Of a DNA stretch of 64,000 bases, positions 50,879 through 61,420 are shown piece after piece. Each line of letters opens with the position of its first letter. The first letter of the stretch is position 1. The stretch is from Maribacter arcticus (GTDB lineage Bacteria; Bacteroidota; Bacteroidia; Flavobacteriales; Flavobacteriaceae). The translations under genes and the position numbers were made by a program. The stretch is taken from assembly GCF_900167935.1 (NCBI RefSeq), contig NZ_FUYL01000014.1, positions 38,985-102,984 of the forward strand, given 5' to 3'. The notes beneath the pieces are model-generated. The model was not told where the DNA came from, ran no database searches, and was given only the letters and a program-made list of their open reading frames with translations.

Positions 50879-53800
50879 ATGTTCACAAATCAGACTGAAA
50901 GAATAAGCTTTGCTTCCGCAAGAAACACACCGGATTATCCGGATTTCTTGGATATTCAGATTAAATCTTTTCAAGACTTTTTTCAACTAGAGACGAAATC
51001 AGATGAAAGAGGTAATGAAGGTCTTTATAATACCTTCATGGAAAATTTTCCAATAACTGACACAAGAAATCAGTTTGTATTGGAATTCTTAGATTATTTT
51101 ATAGATCCACCGAGATATTCTATTCAAGAATGTATCGAGCGTGGTCTTACATATAGCGTACCGTTAAAAGCACGTTTAAAGTTGTATTGTACGGATCCGG
51201 AACATGAGGATTTTGAGACGATAGTACAAGATGTGTATTTGGGTACAATACCTTACATGACTCCAAGTGGTACTTTTGTAATCAATGGTGCAGAGAGAGT
51301 TGTGGTTTCTCAGTTGCATAGATCTCCAGGGGTTTTCTTTGGTCAGTCTTTTCATGCAAATGGGACAAAATTATATTCTGCTAGGGTAATTCCTTTTAAA
51401 GGTTCTTGGATAGAATTTGCTACCGATATCAATGGCGTAATGTATGCTTATATCGATAGAAAGAAAAAATTACCGGTTACTACATTGTTCAGGGCTATTG
51501 GTTTTGAACGTGATAAGGATATTTTAGAAATATTTGATCTTTCTGAAGAGGTTAAGGTTTCTAATGCCGGACTTAAAAAAGTATTAGGTCGCAAATTGGC
51601 TGCTAGAGTTTTAAATACGTGGCATGAAGATTTTGTAGATGAGGATACTGGTGAAGTAGTATCTATTGAGCGTAATGAAATTGTACTTGACCGTGATACT
51701 ATTCTTGAGAAAGAACATATTACAGAGATAATAGATGCAGATGTAAAAACAATTCTTCTACATAAAGAGAATAATGCGCAATCTGATTATGCAATTATTC
51801 ATAATACCTTACAGAAGGATCCAACAAATTCTGAAAAAGAAGCAGTTGAGCACATCTACCGTCAATTACGTAATGCTGAACCGCCAGATGAGGAAACGGC
51901 TCGTGGAATAATTGATAAATTATTCTTCTCTGATCAACGTTACAACTTAGGTGAAGTTGGTCGTTACAGAATGAATAAAAAATTACAGTTGGATATTGGA
52001 ATGGACAAGCAAGTCTTGACTAAAGAAGATATCATAACTATTATAAAATACTTAATTGAGTTAATTAACTCAAAAGCAGAGATTGATGATATTGACCACC
52101 TTTCTAACCGTCGTGTTAGAACAGTAGGTGAACAATTGTCATCACAGTTCGGTGTTGGTCTTGCTCGTATGGCTAGAACAATACGTGAGCGTATGAATGT
52201 TCGTGATAATGAGGTATTTACACCTATAGATTTGATTAACGCGAAGACATTGTCTTCTGTAATTAATTCTTTCTTTGGAACAAATCAACTATCTCAATTT
52301 ATGGATCAAACGAATCCATTAGCAGAGATAACGCACAAAAGAAGACTTTCAGCTCTAGGGCCAGGTGGTCTTTCTAGAGAGCGTGCTGGTTTCGAGGTAC
52401 GTGATGTTCACTACACACACTACGGTCGTTTATGTCCTATTGAAACTCCAGAGGGTCCGAATATTGGACTTATTTCTTCACTTTCTGTTTTTGCGAAAGT
52501 GAACCCAATGGGCTTTTTGGAAACACCATATAGAAAAGTTACTGATTCTGTTGTTGATATTAATAGCTTTACTTATCTAAGTGCTGAAGAGGAAGAAGGA
52601 ATGAAAATTGCGCAAGCAAACATTCCTATGAATGAAGATGGCAAGATAACTGCTGAAAAAGTTATTGCGAGAGAAGAAGGAGATTTCCCGGTTGTTGATC
52701 CATCAGATATTCAATATACCGATGTAGCACCAAATCAAATTGCCTCAATTTCAGCTTCATTAATACCATTCTTGGAACATGATGATGCGAACAGAGCATT
52801 GATGGGTTCTAACATGATGCGTCAGGCTGTGCCTTTATTGAAGCCACAATCACCGATTGTTGGTACAGGATTGGAGCGTCAAGTTGCTTCTGATTCAAGA
52901 GTGTTAATTAATGCTGAAGGAGATGGTGTTATTGAGTATGTAGATGCTCAAAAGGTTACCATAAAGTATGATAGAACTGATGAGGAAAGATTAATCAGTT
53001 TTGAAGAGGATGAGAAAACTTATTTCTTGGTGAAATTTAGAAAAACCAACCAAGGAACCAATATTAACCTAAAGCCAATTGTAAAAAGAGGCGATAGAGT
53101 TAAGAAAGGTCAGGTTTTGTGTGAGGGTTATGCAACTGAAAAAGGCGAATTAGCTTTAGGTAGAAACTTAACCGTAGCTTTTATGCCATGGAAAGGATAT
53201 AACTTTGAGGATGCAATCGTGATTTCTGAAAAAGTTGTTCGTGAAGATATTTTCACATCTATTCATGTAGATGAATATTCTTTAGAAGTTAGAGATACAA
53301 AATTAGGAGCAGAAGAGCTTACCCATGATATACCAAACGTTTCAGAAGAGGCAACTAAAGACCTTGATGAAAATGGTATGATTAGAATAGGTGCCGAGGT
53401 TAAACCTGGCGATATTCTTATAGGTAAGATTACACCAAAAGGTGAATCTGATCCAACACCCGAAGAAAAGTTATTACGTGCCATCTTTGGTGACAAAGCT
53501 GGTGATGTTAAGGATGCATCTTTAAAAGCATCGCCTTCATTGAGAGGTGTTGTAATCGAGAAGAAATTGTTCTCTAGATCTGTAAAGGATAAGAGAAAAC
53601 GTTCTGAAGATAAGGAAGATCTTTCTAAACTTGAATTGGAATACGAAGTAAAGTTCCAAGAATTAAAAGATGTACTTGTTGAAAAATTATTTACCATAGT
53701 TAATGGTAAAACTTCACAAGGTGTACTTAATGATCTAGGAGAAGAGGTTTTACCTAAGGGTAAAAAGTATACCATGAAAATGTTAAATTCTGTAGATGAT

Positions 53801-54688
53801 TTCGCTCATTTAGTTGGCGGAAGCTGGACTACAGATAACGATACAAATACATTGGTTGCTGATTTACTTCACAACTATAAGATTAAACTTAACGATTTAC
53901 AGGGTAACTTGAGAAGAGATAAGTTTACAATTTCTGTAGGAGATGAATTGCCAGCAGGTATTATGAAGCTTGCTAAAGTTTATGTAGCTAAAAAACGTAA
54001 ACTAAAAGTTGGTGATAAAATGGCCGGTAGACATGGTAACAAGGGTATCGTTTCTAGAATAGTGCGTCATGAAGATATGCCGTTCTTAGAAGATGGAACT
54101 CCTGTAGATATCGTTTTGAATCCATTAGGTGTACCATCTCGTATGAACATCGGACAGATTTATGAAACTGTATTAGGCTGGGCAGGACTTAAATTAGGTA
54201 AGAAATTTGCAACACCAATTTTTGATGGTGCAACTTTAGACCAAATTAATGCCTACACTGATGAAGCAGGTATTCCAAGATTTGGACATACATACTTATT
54301 CGATGGTGGAACAGGACAACGTTTTGATCAACCAGCTACTGTTGGTGTGATTTATATGTTGAAACTTGGTCACATGGTAGATGATAAGATGCACGCTCGT
54401 TCAATAGGACCATATTCTTTAATTACACAACAACCATTGGGTGGTAAAGCTCAATTTGGTGGTCAACGTTTTGGAGAGATGGAAGTTTGGGCACTTGAAG
54501 CATATGGTGCATCGGCAACTTTACGTGAGATTTTAACGGTTAAATCTGATGATGTTATCGGAAGAGCTAAAACCTATGAATCTATCGTAAAAGGTGAAAC
54601 TATGCCAGAACCTGGTTTACCAGAATCTTTCAACGTTTTAATGCACGAACTTAAGGGATTAGGTTTGGATATTAGACTTGAGGAATAG
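50879..54688 (+). CDS. rpoB: DNA-directed RNA polymerase subunit beta
   Basis: RpoB (1269 aa) forms one jaw of RNA polymerase. Signatures seen are the rifampicin region ([34 protein letters not shown]), [32 protein letters not shown] and the C-terminal clamp region [27 protein letters not shown]. The sequence at the rifampicin cluster is wild-type-like, with no obvious resistance substitution. It is 61 bases before rpoC. Confidence 0.99.
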   Translation: MFTNQTERISFASARNTPDYPDFLDIQIKSFQDFFQLETKSDERGNEGLYNTFMENFPITDTRNQFVLEFLDYFIDPPRYSIQECIERGLTYSVPLKARLKLYCTDPEHEDFETIVQDVYLGTIPYMTPSGTFVINGAERVVVSQLHRSPGVFFGQSFHANGTKLYSARVIPFKGSWIEFATDINGVMYAYIDRKKKLPVTTLFRAIGFERDKDILEIFDLSEEVKVSNAGLKKVLGRKLAARVLNTWHEDFVDEDTGEVVSIERNEIVLDRDTILEKEHITEIIDADVKTILLHKENNAQSDYAIIHNTLQKDPTNSEKEAVEHIYRQLRNAEPPDEETARGIIDKLFFSDQRYNLGEVGRYRMNKKLQLDIGMDKQVLTKEDIITIIKYLIELINSKAEIDDIDHLSNRRVRTVGEQLSSQFGVGLARMARTIRERMNVRDNEVFTPIDLINAKTLSSVINSFFGTNQLSQFMDQTNPLAEITHKRRLSALGPGGLSRERAGFEVRDVHYTHYGRLCPIETPEGPNIGLISSLSVFAKVNPMGFLETPYRKVTDSVVDINSFTYLSAEEEEGMKIAQANIPMNEDGKITAEKVIAREEGDFPVVDPSDIQYTDVAPNQIASISASLIPFLEHDDANRALMGSNMMRQAVPLLKPQSPIVGTGLERQVASDSRVLINAEGDGVIEYVDAQKVTIKYDRTDEERLISFEEDEKTYFLVKFRKTNQGTNINLKPIVKRGDRVKKGQVLCEGYATEKGELALGRNLTVAFMPWKGYNFEDAIVISEKVVREDIFTSIHVDEYSLEVRDTKLGAEELTHDIPNVSEEATKDLDENGMIRIGAEVKPGDILIGKITPKGESDPTPEEKLLRAIFGDKAGDVKDASLKASPSLRGVVIEKKLFSRSVKDKRKRSEDKEDLSKLELEYEVKFQELKDVLVEKLFTIVNGKTSQGVLNDLGEEVLPKGKKYTMKMLNSVDDFAHLVGGSWTTDNDTNTLVADLLHNYKIKLNDLQGNLRRDKFTISVGDELPAGIMKLAKVYVAKKRKLKVGDKMAGRHGNKGIVSRIVRHEDMPFLEDGTPVDIVLNPLGVPSRMNIGQIYETVLGWAGLKLGKKFATPIFDGATLDQINAYTDEAGIPRFGHTYLFDGGTGQRFDQPATVGVIYMLKLGHMVDDKMHARSIGPYSLITQQPLGGKAQFGGQRFGEMEVWALEAYGASATLREILTVKSDDVIGRAKTYESIVKGETMPEPGLPESFNVLMHELKGLGLDIRLEE

Positions 54689-54749
54689 TTCAATATTTAT
54701 ATTGAAGACTATTAAGTAAAACAAATTAAAACATTATCAGCACGCTATT

Positions 54750-57700
54750 ATGGCAAGAATAAAAGATAATAACCCAATAAAAAGGTTCGATAAAATTTCA
54801 ATAGGATTAGCTTCGCCAGAATCAATTTTGGCAGAATCTAGAGGAGAAGTTTTAAAGCCTGAAACAATAAATTATAGAACTCACAAGCCAGAACGTGATG
54901 GTTTGTTCTGTGAGCGAATTTTTGGTCCTGTAAAGGATTACGAATGTGCTTGTGGTAAATATAAACGTATTCGTTACCGAGGTATCGTTTGTGACCGTTG
55001 TGGTGTTGAGGTTACTGAGAAAAAAGTAAGAAGAGACCGCGTAGGGCATATTAATTTGGTAGTACCAGTAGCTCATATCTGGTATTTCCGTTCTTTACCT
55101 AACAAGATAGGGTACCTTTTAGGCTTACCATCCAAGAAATTGGATATGATTATTTACTACGAACGTTATGTGGTAATACAACCAGGTGTAGCTAAAGGTC
55201 CTGAAGGAGAGGAAGTTCAAAAAATGGATTTCTTAACTGAGGAAGAATACTTGAATATTTTAGAAACCATTCCTCAAGAAAATCAATATCTGGAGGATTC
55301 TGACCCTAATAAGTTCATCGCTAAGATGGGAGCAGAATGCTTAATTGATTTGTTAGGAAGAATTAATCTAAAAGAACTTTCTTTTGAACTAAGACATAAA
55401 GCAAATACTGAAACTTCAAAGCAACGTAAAACTGAAGCTTTAAAGCGTTTACAGGTAGTTGAAGCTCTTAGGGAATCTCAAGAGAATAGAGAAAATGAGC
55501 CAGAGTGGATGATTATGAAGGTAATTCCGGTTATTCCACCAGAATTACGTCCATTAGTTCCATTAGATGGTGGTCGTTTTGCAACTTCAGATTTAAATGA
55601 TCTTTACAGAAGGGTAATCATTAGAAATAACCGTCTTAAGAGATTAGTAGAAATAAAAGCTCCAGAAGTAATTTTACGTAATGAAAAACGTATGCTTCAA
55701 GAAGCTGTAGATTCTTTATTTGATAATACAAGAAAAGCATCTGCTGTTAAGACAGAATCGAATAGACCATTGAAATCTCTTTCAGATTCATTGAAAGGAA
55801 AGCAGGGTCGTTTCCGTCAAAACTTATTAGGTAAGCGTGTTGATTATTCCGCACGTTCGGTAATTGTTGTAGGTCCAGAAATGAGGTTGTTCGAATGTGG
55901 ACTTCCAAAGGATATGGCAGCTGAATTATACAAGCCTTTTGTAATCAGAAAATTGATTGAAAGAGGTATTGTTAAGACGGTAAAATCAGCTAAAAAAATA
56001 ATAGATAAAAAAGAGCCTGTAGTTTGGGATATTTTAGAGAATGTTTTGAAAGGACATCCTGTAATGTTGAACAGGGCTCCTACACTTCACCGTTTGGGTA
56101 TTCAAGCGTTCCAGCCAAAACTAATTGAAGGTAAGGCTATACGTTTGCACCCGTTAGTGTGTACTGCATTTAACGCCGATTTTGATGGTGATCAGATGGC
56201 AGTTCACCTTCCTTTAGGACCAGAAGCAATTCTAGAATGCCAATTATTAATGTTGGCTTCACATAATATTTTGAACCCAGCTAACGGTTCACCGATTACG
56301 GTACCTTCTCAGGATATGGTTTTGGGTCTGTATTATATGACCAAAGAAAGAAAATCAACTCCAGAACTTATTGTTAAAGGTGAAGGGATTACATTTTATT
56401 CATATGAAGAGGTAGAGATAGCTTTCAATGAAGGAATGGTTGATTTGAATGCTGGTATCAAAGTAAGGGCGAAAGATTTTAATGAAGAAGGAGAATTGGT
56501 TTACAAGATTATTCCAACTACAGTTGGAAGGGTATTGTTTAACATGGAGGTGCCGGAAGCTGCTGGTTACATTAATGATGTATTGAACAAGAAATCACTT
56601 CGTGATATTATTGGTGGTATATTAAGTGTAACTGATGTGCCTACAACAGCTGACTTCTTGGATAAGATTAAAACAATGGGGTATGATTTCGCATTTAAAG
56701 GCGGATTATCCTTTAGTTTGGGAGATATTATTATTCCGCCAGAGAAACATGAGATGATTGCTGAAGCTAACTTACAAGTTGATGGAATTAAGGCCAATTA
56801 TAACATGGGTCTGATTACTAACAATGAGCGGTATAATCAAGTAATTGATGTTTGGACTTCTACGAACGCACAATTGACTGAATTGGCAATGAAGCGTATA
56901 CGTGAAGATCAACAAGGATTCAACTCGGTATATATGATGCTTGATTCTGGTGCAAGGGGTTCTAAAGAGCAAATTCGTCAGTTAACAGGTATGCGTGGTT
57001 TGATGGCCAAGCCTAAAAAATCTACTGCAGGTGGTGGGGAAATTATTGAAAACCCTATCCTTTCTAACTTTAAGGAAGGTTTATCCATTTTGGAGTACTT
57101 TATCTCAACTCACGGTGCGCGTAAAGGACTTGCGGATACTGCTCTGAAAACGGCAGATGCAGGTTACTTGACTAGAAGATTGGTTGATGTTTCGCAAGAT
57201 GTTATTATCAATACAGAAGATTGTGAAACATTAAGAGGTGTCGAAGTTCAGGCACTTAAGAAGAATGAAGAGATTGTTGAAAGTCTTGGGGAAAGAATTT
57301 TAGGTCGTGTATCATTACATGATGTATATAACCCAATGACCGAAGAATTACTTCTTACTTCAGGTCAACAGATAATGGAATCTGATGTGAAGAAGATTGA
57401 AGCTTCTCCAATTGAAAAAGTAGAAGTTCGATCTGCTCTTACATGTGAAGCTGAAAAAGGAATCTGTGCTAAATGTTACGGAAGAAACCTTTCTACCAAT
57501 AAAATGGTACAAAGAGGTGAAGCTGTTGGTGTTGTTGCTGCTCAGTCTATTGGTGAGCCAGGTACGCAACTTACATTAAGAACTTTCCACGTGGGTGGTA
57601 TTGCAGGTAACATTTCAGAAGATAACAAATTAGAAGTAAAATTTTCAGGAGTTGCTGAAATTGAAGATTTGAGAACTGTTAGAGGTGAAGGATTAGATGG

Positions 57701-59048
57701 TAAACCTGCTGAAATTGTTATTTCAAGAACAAGTGAAATTAAGGTAGTAGATGCTAAAACAGGAATTACCTTAAGTACAAATAATATTCCTTATGGTTCG
57801 CAATTATTTGTGGATAACGGAGCTAAGGTTACTAGAGGAGATGTAATCTGTTCATGGGATCCATATAACGGTGTTATAGTTTCTGAATTCCCAGGTAAAA
57901 TTGCTTATGAAAATATTGAACAAGGTGTAACTTACCAAGTTGAAATTGATGAGCAAACTGGTTTCCAAGAAAAAGTAATTTCAGAATCTAGAAATAAGAA
58001 GTTGATTCCAACTTTATTGATTCAAGATTCAAAAGGTGAAACATTGCGTTCTTATAATTTACCTGTTGGTTCACACATCATGGTAGATGATGGAGATAAG
58101 ATTAAGGAAGGTAAGATTTTGGTTAAAATACCACGTAAATCTGCGAAAGCGGGTGATATTACTGGTGGTCTTCCAAGAGTTACCGAATTATTCGAAGCTA
58201 GAAATCCTTCTAACCCAGCGGTTGTTTCTGAGATTGATGGTGTAGTTTCATTTGGTAAAATCAAGAGAGGTAATAGAGAAATTATCATTGAATCTAAATT
58301 AGGTGAAGTGAAGAAATATCTTGTAAAACTTTCTAACCAGATTCTAGTTCAAGAGAACGATTATGTAAGAGCTGGAATGCCTTTGTCTGATGGTTCAATT
58401 ACTCCAGAAGATATCTTATCTATCAAAGGCCCATCAGCAGTACAACAGTACTTAGTTAATGAGGTTCAAGAAGTATATAGATTACAAGGAGTTAAGATTA
58501 ACGATAAGCACTTTGAAGTTGTTGTAAGACAAATGATGAGAAAGGTAAGAATTCAGGATCCAGGTGATACTATCTTCTTAGAAAACCAACTTATTCATAA
58601 AGATGATTTCATCAAAGAGAATGACGATATCTTCGGAAAGAAAGTGGTAATGGAAGCTGGCGATTCTGACAATCTTAAACCAGGACAAATTGTTACTCCT
58701 CGTGAACTTAGAGATGAAAATTCTTTACTAAGACGTGGTGATAAAGCTTTAGTAGAAGCACGTGATGCTGTATCTGCAACTGCGACCCCAATTTTACAGG
58801 GTATCACAAGAGCATCTTTACAGACGAAGTCATTTATTTCCGCTGCATCTTTCCAAGAAACGACTAAGGTGTTGAACGAAGCTGCCGTAAGTGGTAAAAT
58901 TGATACGTTAGAAGGTCTTAAAGAGAATGTAATTGTCGGTCATAAGATTCCGGCTGGTACGGGAATGAGAGACTACGACAGCATTATCGTTGGATCCAAA
59001 GAAGAATATGATGAGATAATGGCCAGAAAAGAGGCCTTAAGATTTTAA
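54750..59048 (+). CDS. rpoC: DNA-directed RNA polymerase subunit beta'
   Basis: RpoC (1432 aa) carries the catalytic Mg2+ site [15 protein letters not shown]. The N-terminal zinc ribbon ([23 protein letters not shown]) and the second zinc site ([15 protein letters not shown]) are intact; the bridge helix and trigger loop regions ([22 protein letters not shown]) are normal. A 14-bp palindromic terminator follows directly. Confidence 0.99.
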   Translation: MARIKDNNPIKRFDKISIGLASPESILAESRGEVLKPETINYRTHKPERDGLFCERIFGPVKDYECACGKYKRIRYRGIVCDRCGVEVTEKKVRRDRVGHINLVVPVAHIWYFRSLPNKIGYLLGLPSKKLDMIIYYERYVVIQPGVAKGPEGEEVQKMDFLTEEEYLNILETIPQENQYLEDSDPNKFIAKMGAECLIDLLGRINLKELSFELRHKANTETSKQRKTEALKRLQVVEALRESQENRENEPEWMIMKVIPVIPPELRPLVPLDGGRFATSDLNDLYRRVIIRNNRLKRLVEIKAPEVILRNEKRMLQEAVDSLFDNTRKASAVKTESNRPLKSLSDSLKGKQGRFRQNLLGKRVDYSARSVIVVGPEMRLFECGLPKDMAAELYKPFVIRKLIERGIVKTVKSAKKIIDKKEPVVWDILENVLKGHPVMLNRAPTLHRLGIQAFQPKLIEGKAIRLHPLVCTAFNADFDGDQMAVHLPLGPEAILECQLLMLASHNILNPANGSPITVPSQDMVLGLYYMTKERKSTPELIVKGEGITFYSYEEVEIAFNEGMVDLNAGIKVRAKDFNEEGELVYKIIPTTVGRVLFNMEVPEAAGYINDVLNKKSLRDIIGGILSVTDVPTTADFLDKIKTMGYDFAFKGGLSFSLGDIIIPPEKHEMIAEANLQVDGIKANYNMGLITNNERYNQVIDVWTSTNAQLTELAMKRIREDQQGFNSVYMMLDSGARGSKEQIRQLTGMRGLMAKPKKSTAGGGEIIENPILSNFKEGLSILEYFISTHGARKGLADTALKTADAGYLTRRLVDVSQDVIINTEDCETLRGVEVQALKKNEEIVESLGERILGRVSLHDVYNPMTEELLLTSGQQIMESDVKKIEASPIEKVEVRSALTCEAEKGICAKCYGRNLSTNKMVQRGEAVGVVAAQSIGEPGTQLTLRTFHVGGIAGNISEDNKLEVKFSGVAEIEDLRTVRGEGLDGKPAEIVISRTSEIKVVDAKTGITLSTNNIPYGSQLFVDNGAKVTRGDVICSWDPYNGVIVSEFPGKIAYENIEQGVTYQVEIDEQTGFQEKVISESRNKKLIPTLLIQDSKGETLRSYNLPVGSHIMVDDGDKIKEGKILVKIPRKSAKAGDITGGLPRVTELFEARNPSNPAVVSEIDGVVSFGKIKRGNREIIIESKLGEVKKYLVKLSNQILVQENDYVRAGMPLSDGSITPEDILSIKGPSAVQQYLVNEVQEVYRLQGVKINDKHFEVVVRQMMRKVRIQDPGDTIFLENQLIHKDDFIKENDDIFGKKVVMEAGDSDNLKPGQIVTPRELRDENSLLRRGDKALVEARDAVSATATPILQGITRASLQTKSFISAASFQETTKVLNEAAVSGKIDTLEGLKENVIVGHKIPAGTGMRDYDSIIVGSKEEYDEIMARKEALRF

Positions 59049-59055
59049 TATGATT

Positions 59056-59091
59056 ATAACCCTCAAATTTAATTTGAGGGTTATTTTTTAT
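59056..59091 (+). terminator. Terminator of the rpoBC transcript
   Basis: A 29-base palindrome (59056-59084, 14-bp arms) is followed by a T-run (59084-59090). It begins 7 bases after the rpoC stop. Confidence 0.92.
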
Positions 59092-59103
59092 AATTGATAT
59101 AAT

Positions 59104-59418
59104 ATGAGTGACAATAAAAATCCGAATCAAAAGCAAATTAACATAGAATTGGATGAAAAAATGGCGGAGGGAATTTATTCTAATCTAGCTATAATTAATC
59201 ATTCAGTATCAGAGTTTGTGGTGGATTTTATTAGTATGATGCCCGGTGCTCCAAAGGCAAAAGTGAAGAGTAGAATAATTTTGACTCCACAACATGCTAA
59301 GAAGTTTTTAAAAGCCTTGAATGATAATGTTCAACGTTTTGAAAAAGCTCATGGTACAATTAAAGATTATGAACAACCTTCGATACCAATGAATTTTGGT
59401 CCGACAGGAGAAGCTTAA
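59104..59418 (+). CDS. DUF3467 family protein
   Basis: This 104-aa protein matches DUF3467: INIELDEKMAEGIYSNLAIINHSVSEFVVDFISMMPGAPKAKVKSRIILTPQHAKKFLKALNDNV. It is cytosolic and shows no enzymatic motif. I recall it next to rpoC in Bacteroidota genomes. A terminator separates the two here, but read-through is possible. The compact beta-rich start and helical end could be a nucleic-acid or protein-binding fold (inference). Confidence 0.88.
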   Translation: MSDNKNPNQKQINIELDEKMAEGIYSNLAIINHSVSEFVVDFISMMPGAPKAKVKSRIILTPQHAKKFLKALNDNVQRFEKAHGTIKDYEQPSIPMNFGPTGEA

Positions 59419-59453
59419 AAAAAAGCCCAACTTTTAAAAGTTGGGCTTTTTTT
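59418..59453. terminator. Bidirectional terminator between DUF3467 and prfC
   Basis: An 18-bp perfect palindrome (59418-59453) has a GC core AGCCCAAC/GTTGGGCT flanked by A-runs on one side and T-runs on the other, so it works for both convergent transcripts. It touches the last base of the DUF3467 stop codon and the prfC stop codon. Confidence 0.93.
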
Positions 59454-61041
59454 ATTCAAACTCAGAAGTAAAATGAAGTTTTACTAAAGGGTATTTTTGT
59501 TGAGTCATTTGTAGAGAGAATTGAGAATCTGCCAAAAACACCAATTGTCCTCTTTTGTCTTTCGCTAAGAATTTTTGTTTTACGCGTTCAAATTCTTTGA
59601 ATTCTTCGGTTTTTCTATTTTCGTTCCCTACCCAGCATGCTTTGTATACATTGAAATTTTCGTAGCTACACTTTGCCCCATATTCATGTTCAAGTCTGTA
59701 CTGTATAACCTCAAATTGTAATGCGCCAACCGTTCCAATAACCTTTCTGCCATTTAATTCTAAGGTAAATAATTGTGCAACACCTTCGTCCATTAGCTGG
59801 TCAATACCTTTGTTCAACTGTTTTGATTTCATCGGATCGGCATTATTAATATACCTAAAGTGTTCAGGAGAGAAACTAGGTATACCTTTATAATGTAAAA
59901 TTTCTCCTTCGGTAAGGGTATCACCAATTTTAAAGTTACCAGTATCATGTAGACCTACAATATCACCAGGGTATGAAATATCAACAATTTCTTTCTTTTC
60001 TGCGAAAAATGCATTCGGACTAGAGAATTTTAGATTTTTTCCTTGACGTACATGTAAATAAGGTTTGTTACGCTCAAAAGTTCCTGATACTATTTTTATA
60101 AATGCTAAACGATCTCTATGTTTTGGATCCATATTAGCATGAATTTTAAACACAAAACCGGTCATGTCTTTTTCATTAGCTTCTACTAACCGTTCTTCTG
60201 CATTTTTAGAGCGTGGGGTAGGAGCAATTTGTATAAAACAATCCAATAGCTCTCTTACTCCAAAATTGTTCAATGCAGATCCAAAGAAAACAGGTTGTTG
60301 GTCCCCCTTTAAGTATAACTCTTTATCAAATTCAGGATAGACGCCCCAAACCAATTCTAAATTTTCCCTTAATTCGGTTGCTGCCTTGTTTCCTATTATT
60401 TTATCCAATTCAGGATTGGTTACATCATCAAATGCAATGGTTTGTTCGATGTTCTTTTTGCTGTCTCCACTAAAAAGATTAATGTTTTTTTCAAATATGT
60501 TATAAATGCCTTTAAAATCATATCCCATTCCAATAGGGAAGCTTAAAGGTGTTACCGAAAGACCTAATTTTTGTTCCAATTCATCTAAAAGGTCAAAGGC
60601 ATCTTGCCCTTCTCTGTCCATTTTATTGATGAATACCAACATAGGAATTTTTCGCATTCTGCAGACCTCTACTAATTTAACGGTCTGCTCTTCGACACCT
60701 TTAGCAACATCAATAACCACAATGACACTGTCTACTGCGGTCAAAGTTCTAAAAGTATCTTCTGCAAAATCTTTATGCCCAGGGGTGTCTAGTATATTGA
60801 TTTTTTTATTCTTATAAATAAATGCAAGTACAGAAGTTGCTACAGAAATTCCTCTCTGTCTTTCAATCTCCATAAAGTCACTTGTAGCCGATTTTTTTAT
60901 TTTATTGTTTTTAACGGCTCCAGCTTCCTGAATTGCACCTCCAAAAAGTAATAATTTCTCTGTTAATGTGGTCTTTCCGGCATCAGGGTGAGATATTATG
61001 CCAAAGGTTCTTCTTCGCGCTATTTCTTGCTTAAAAGTCAT
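59452..61041 (-). CDS. prfC: Peptide chain release factor 3
   Basis: RF3 (529 aa) is the GTPase that removes RF1/RF2 after termination. G1 SHPDAGKTTLTEKLL, the switch I region with QRGISVATSVL, G3 DTPGHKDFAEDT and G4 NKMDREGQD are present, then domains II and III with GTVGALQFEVIQYRLEHEYGAKC near the C-terminus. It is distinguished from EF-G by its length and FGGAIQEAGAVK. It is monocistronic and convergent with DUF3467. Confidence 0.96.
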   Translation of the reverse strand: MTFKQEIARRRTFGIISHPDAGKTTLTEKLLLFGGAIQEAGAVKNNKIKKSATSDFMEIERQRGISVATSVLAFIYKNKKINILDTPGHKDFAEDTFRTLTAVDSVIVVIDVAKGVEEQTVKLVEVCRMRKIPMLVFINKMDREGQDAFDLLDELEQKLGLSVTPLSFPIGMGYDFKGIYNIFEKNINLFSGDSKKNIEQTIAFDDVTNPELDKIIGNKAATELRENLELVWGVYPEFDKELYLKGDQQPVFFGSALNNFGVRELLDCFIQIAPTPRSKNAEERLVEANEKDMTGFVFKIHANMDPKHRDRLAFIKIVSGTFERNKPYLHVRQGKNLKFSSPNAFFAEKKEIVDISYPGDIVGLHDTGNFKIGDTLTEGEILHYKGIPSFSPEHFRYINNADPMKSKQLNKGIDQLMDEGVAQLFTLELNGRKVIGTVGALQFEVIQYRLEHEYGAKCSYENFNVYKACWVGNENRKTEEFKEFERVKQKFLAKDKRGQLVFLADSQFSLQMTQQKYPLVKLHFTSEFE

Positions 61042-61393
61042 GTAGAATATTTGTGCAAAAGTAATATAAATTGAATTCTTAACCTTTAAGTTTAATTAAT
61101 GAAAACCTATAATGGTAAGTTTTATTTTATTAGGATTATACCATGTTTTATAGTCTAGTTTAAAATTTTGATAATTTATTTATTATTTTGAATAGTCTTT
61201 TTGTTTAATATCATCGTAATTAGAGTGTGAATTTTGCCAAGCATTAGTAATTGAGCTAAGATTTAGGTTAATTATCTAGTGAATTTGATGGTTGAACGAA
61301 AAACAATTTGAGTTGAATAATTTATAATATATCTTAGCACAGTGTTTATTAAGACAGCCCCACTTTCTTAAAAGAACCTAGTACTACCGTGCC
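61042..61393. other. Intergenic region upstream of the surface protein gene
   Basis: This AT-rich stretch of about 350 bases between the divergent prfC and surface-protein genes holds no ORF, tRNA or clear consensus promoter that I can support. The last 60 bases are more GC-balanced (GCCCCACTTTC, CTACCGTGCCATGG) and may be the 5' leader of the surface protein mRNA. Confidence 0.5.
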
Positions 61394-61420
61394 ATGGTGA
61401 TTAGTAAAATACTAACACTT

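Noticed and set aside
53263..53775. 170-aa minus-strand ORF
   Set aside because: It is a long antisense frame inside rpoB, caused by biased codon use.
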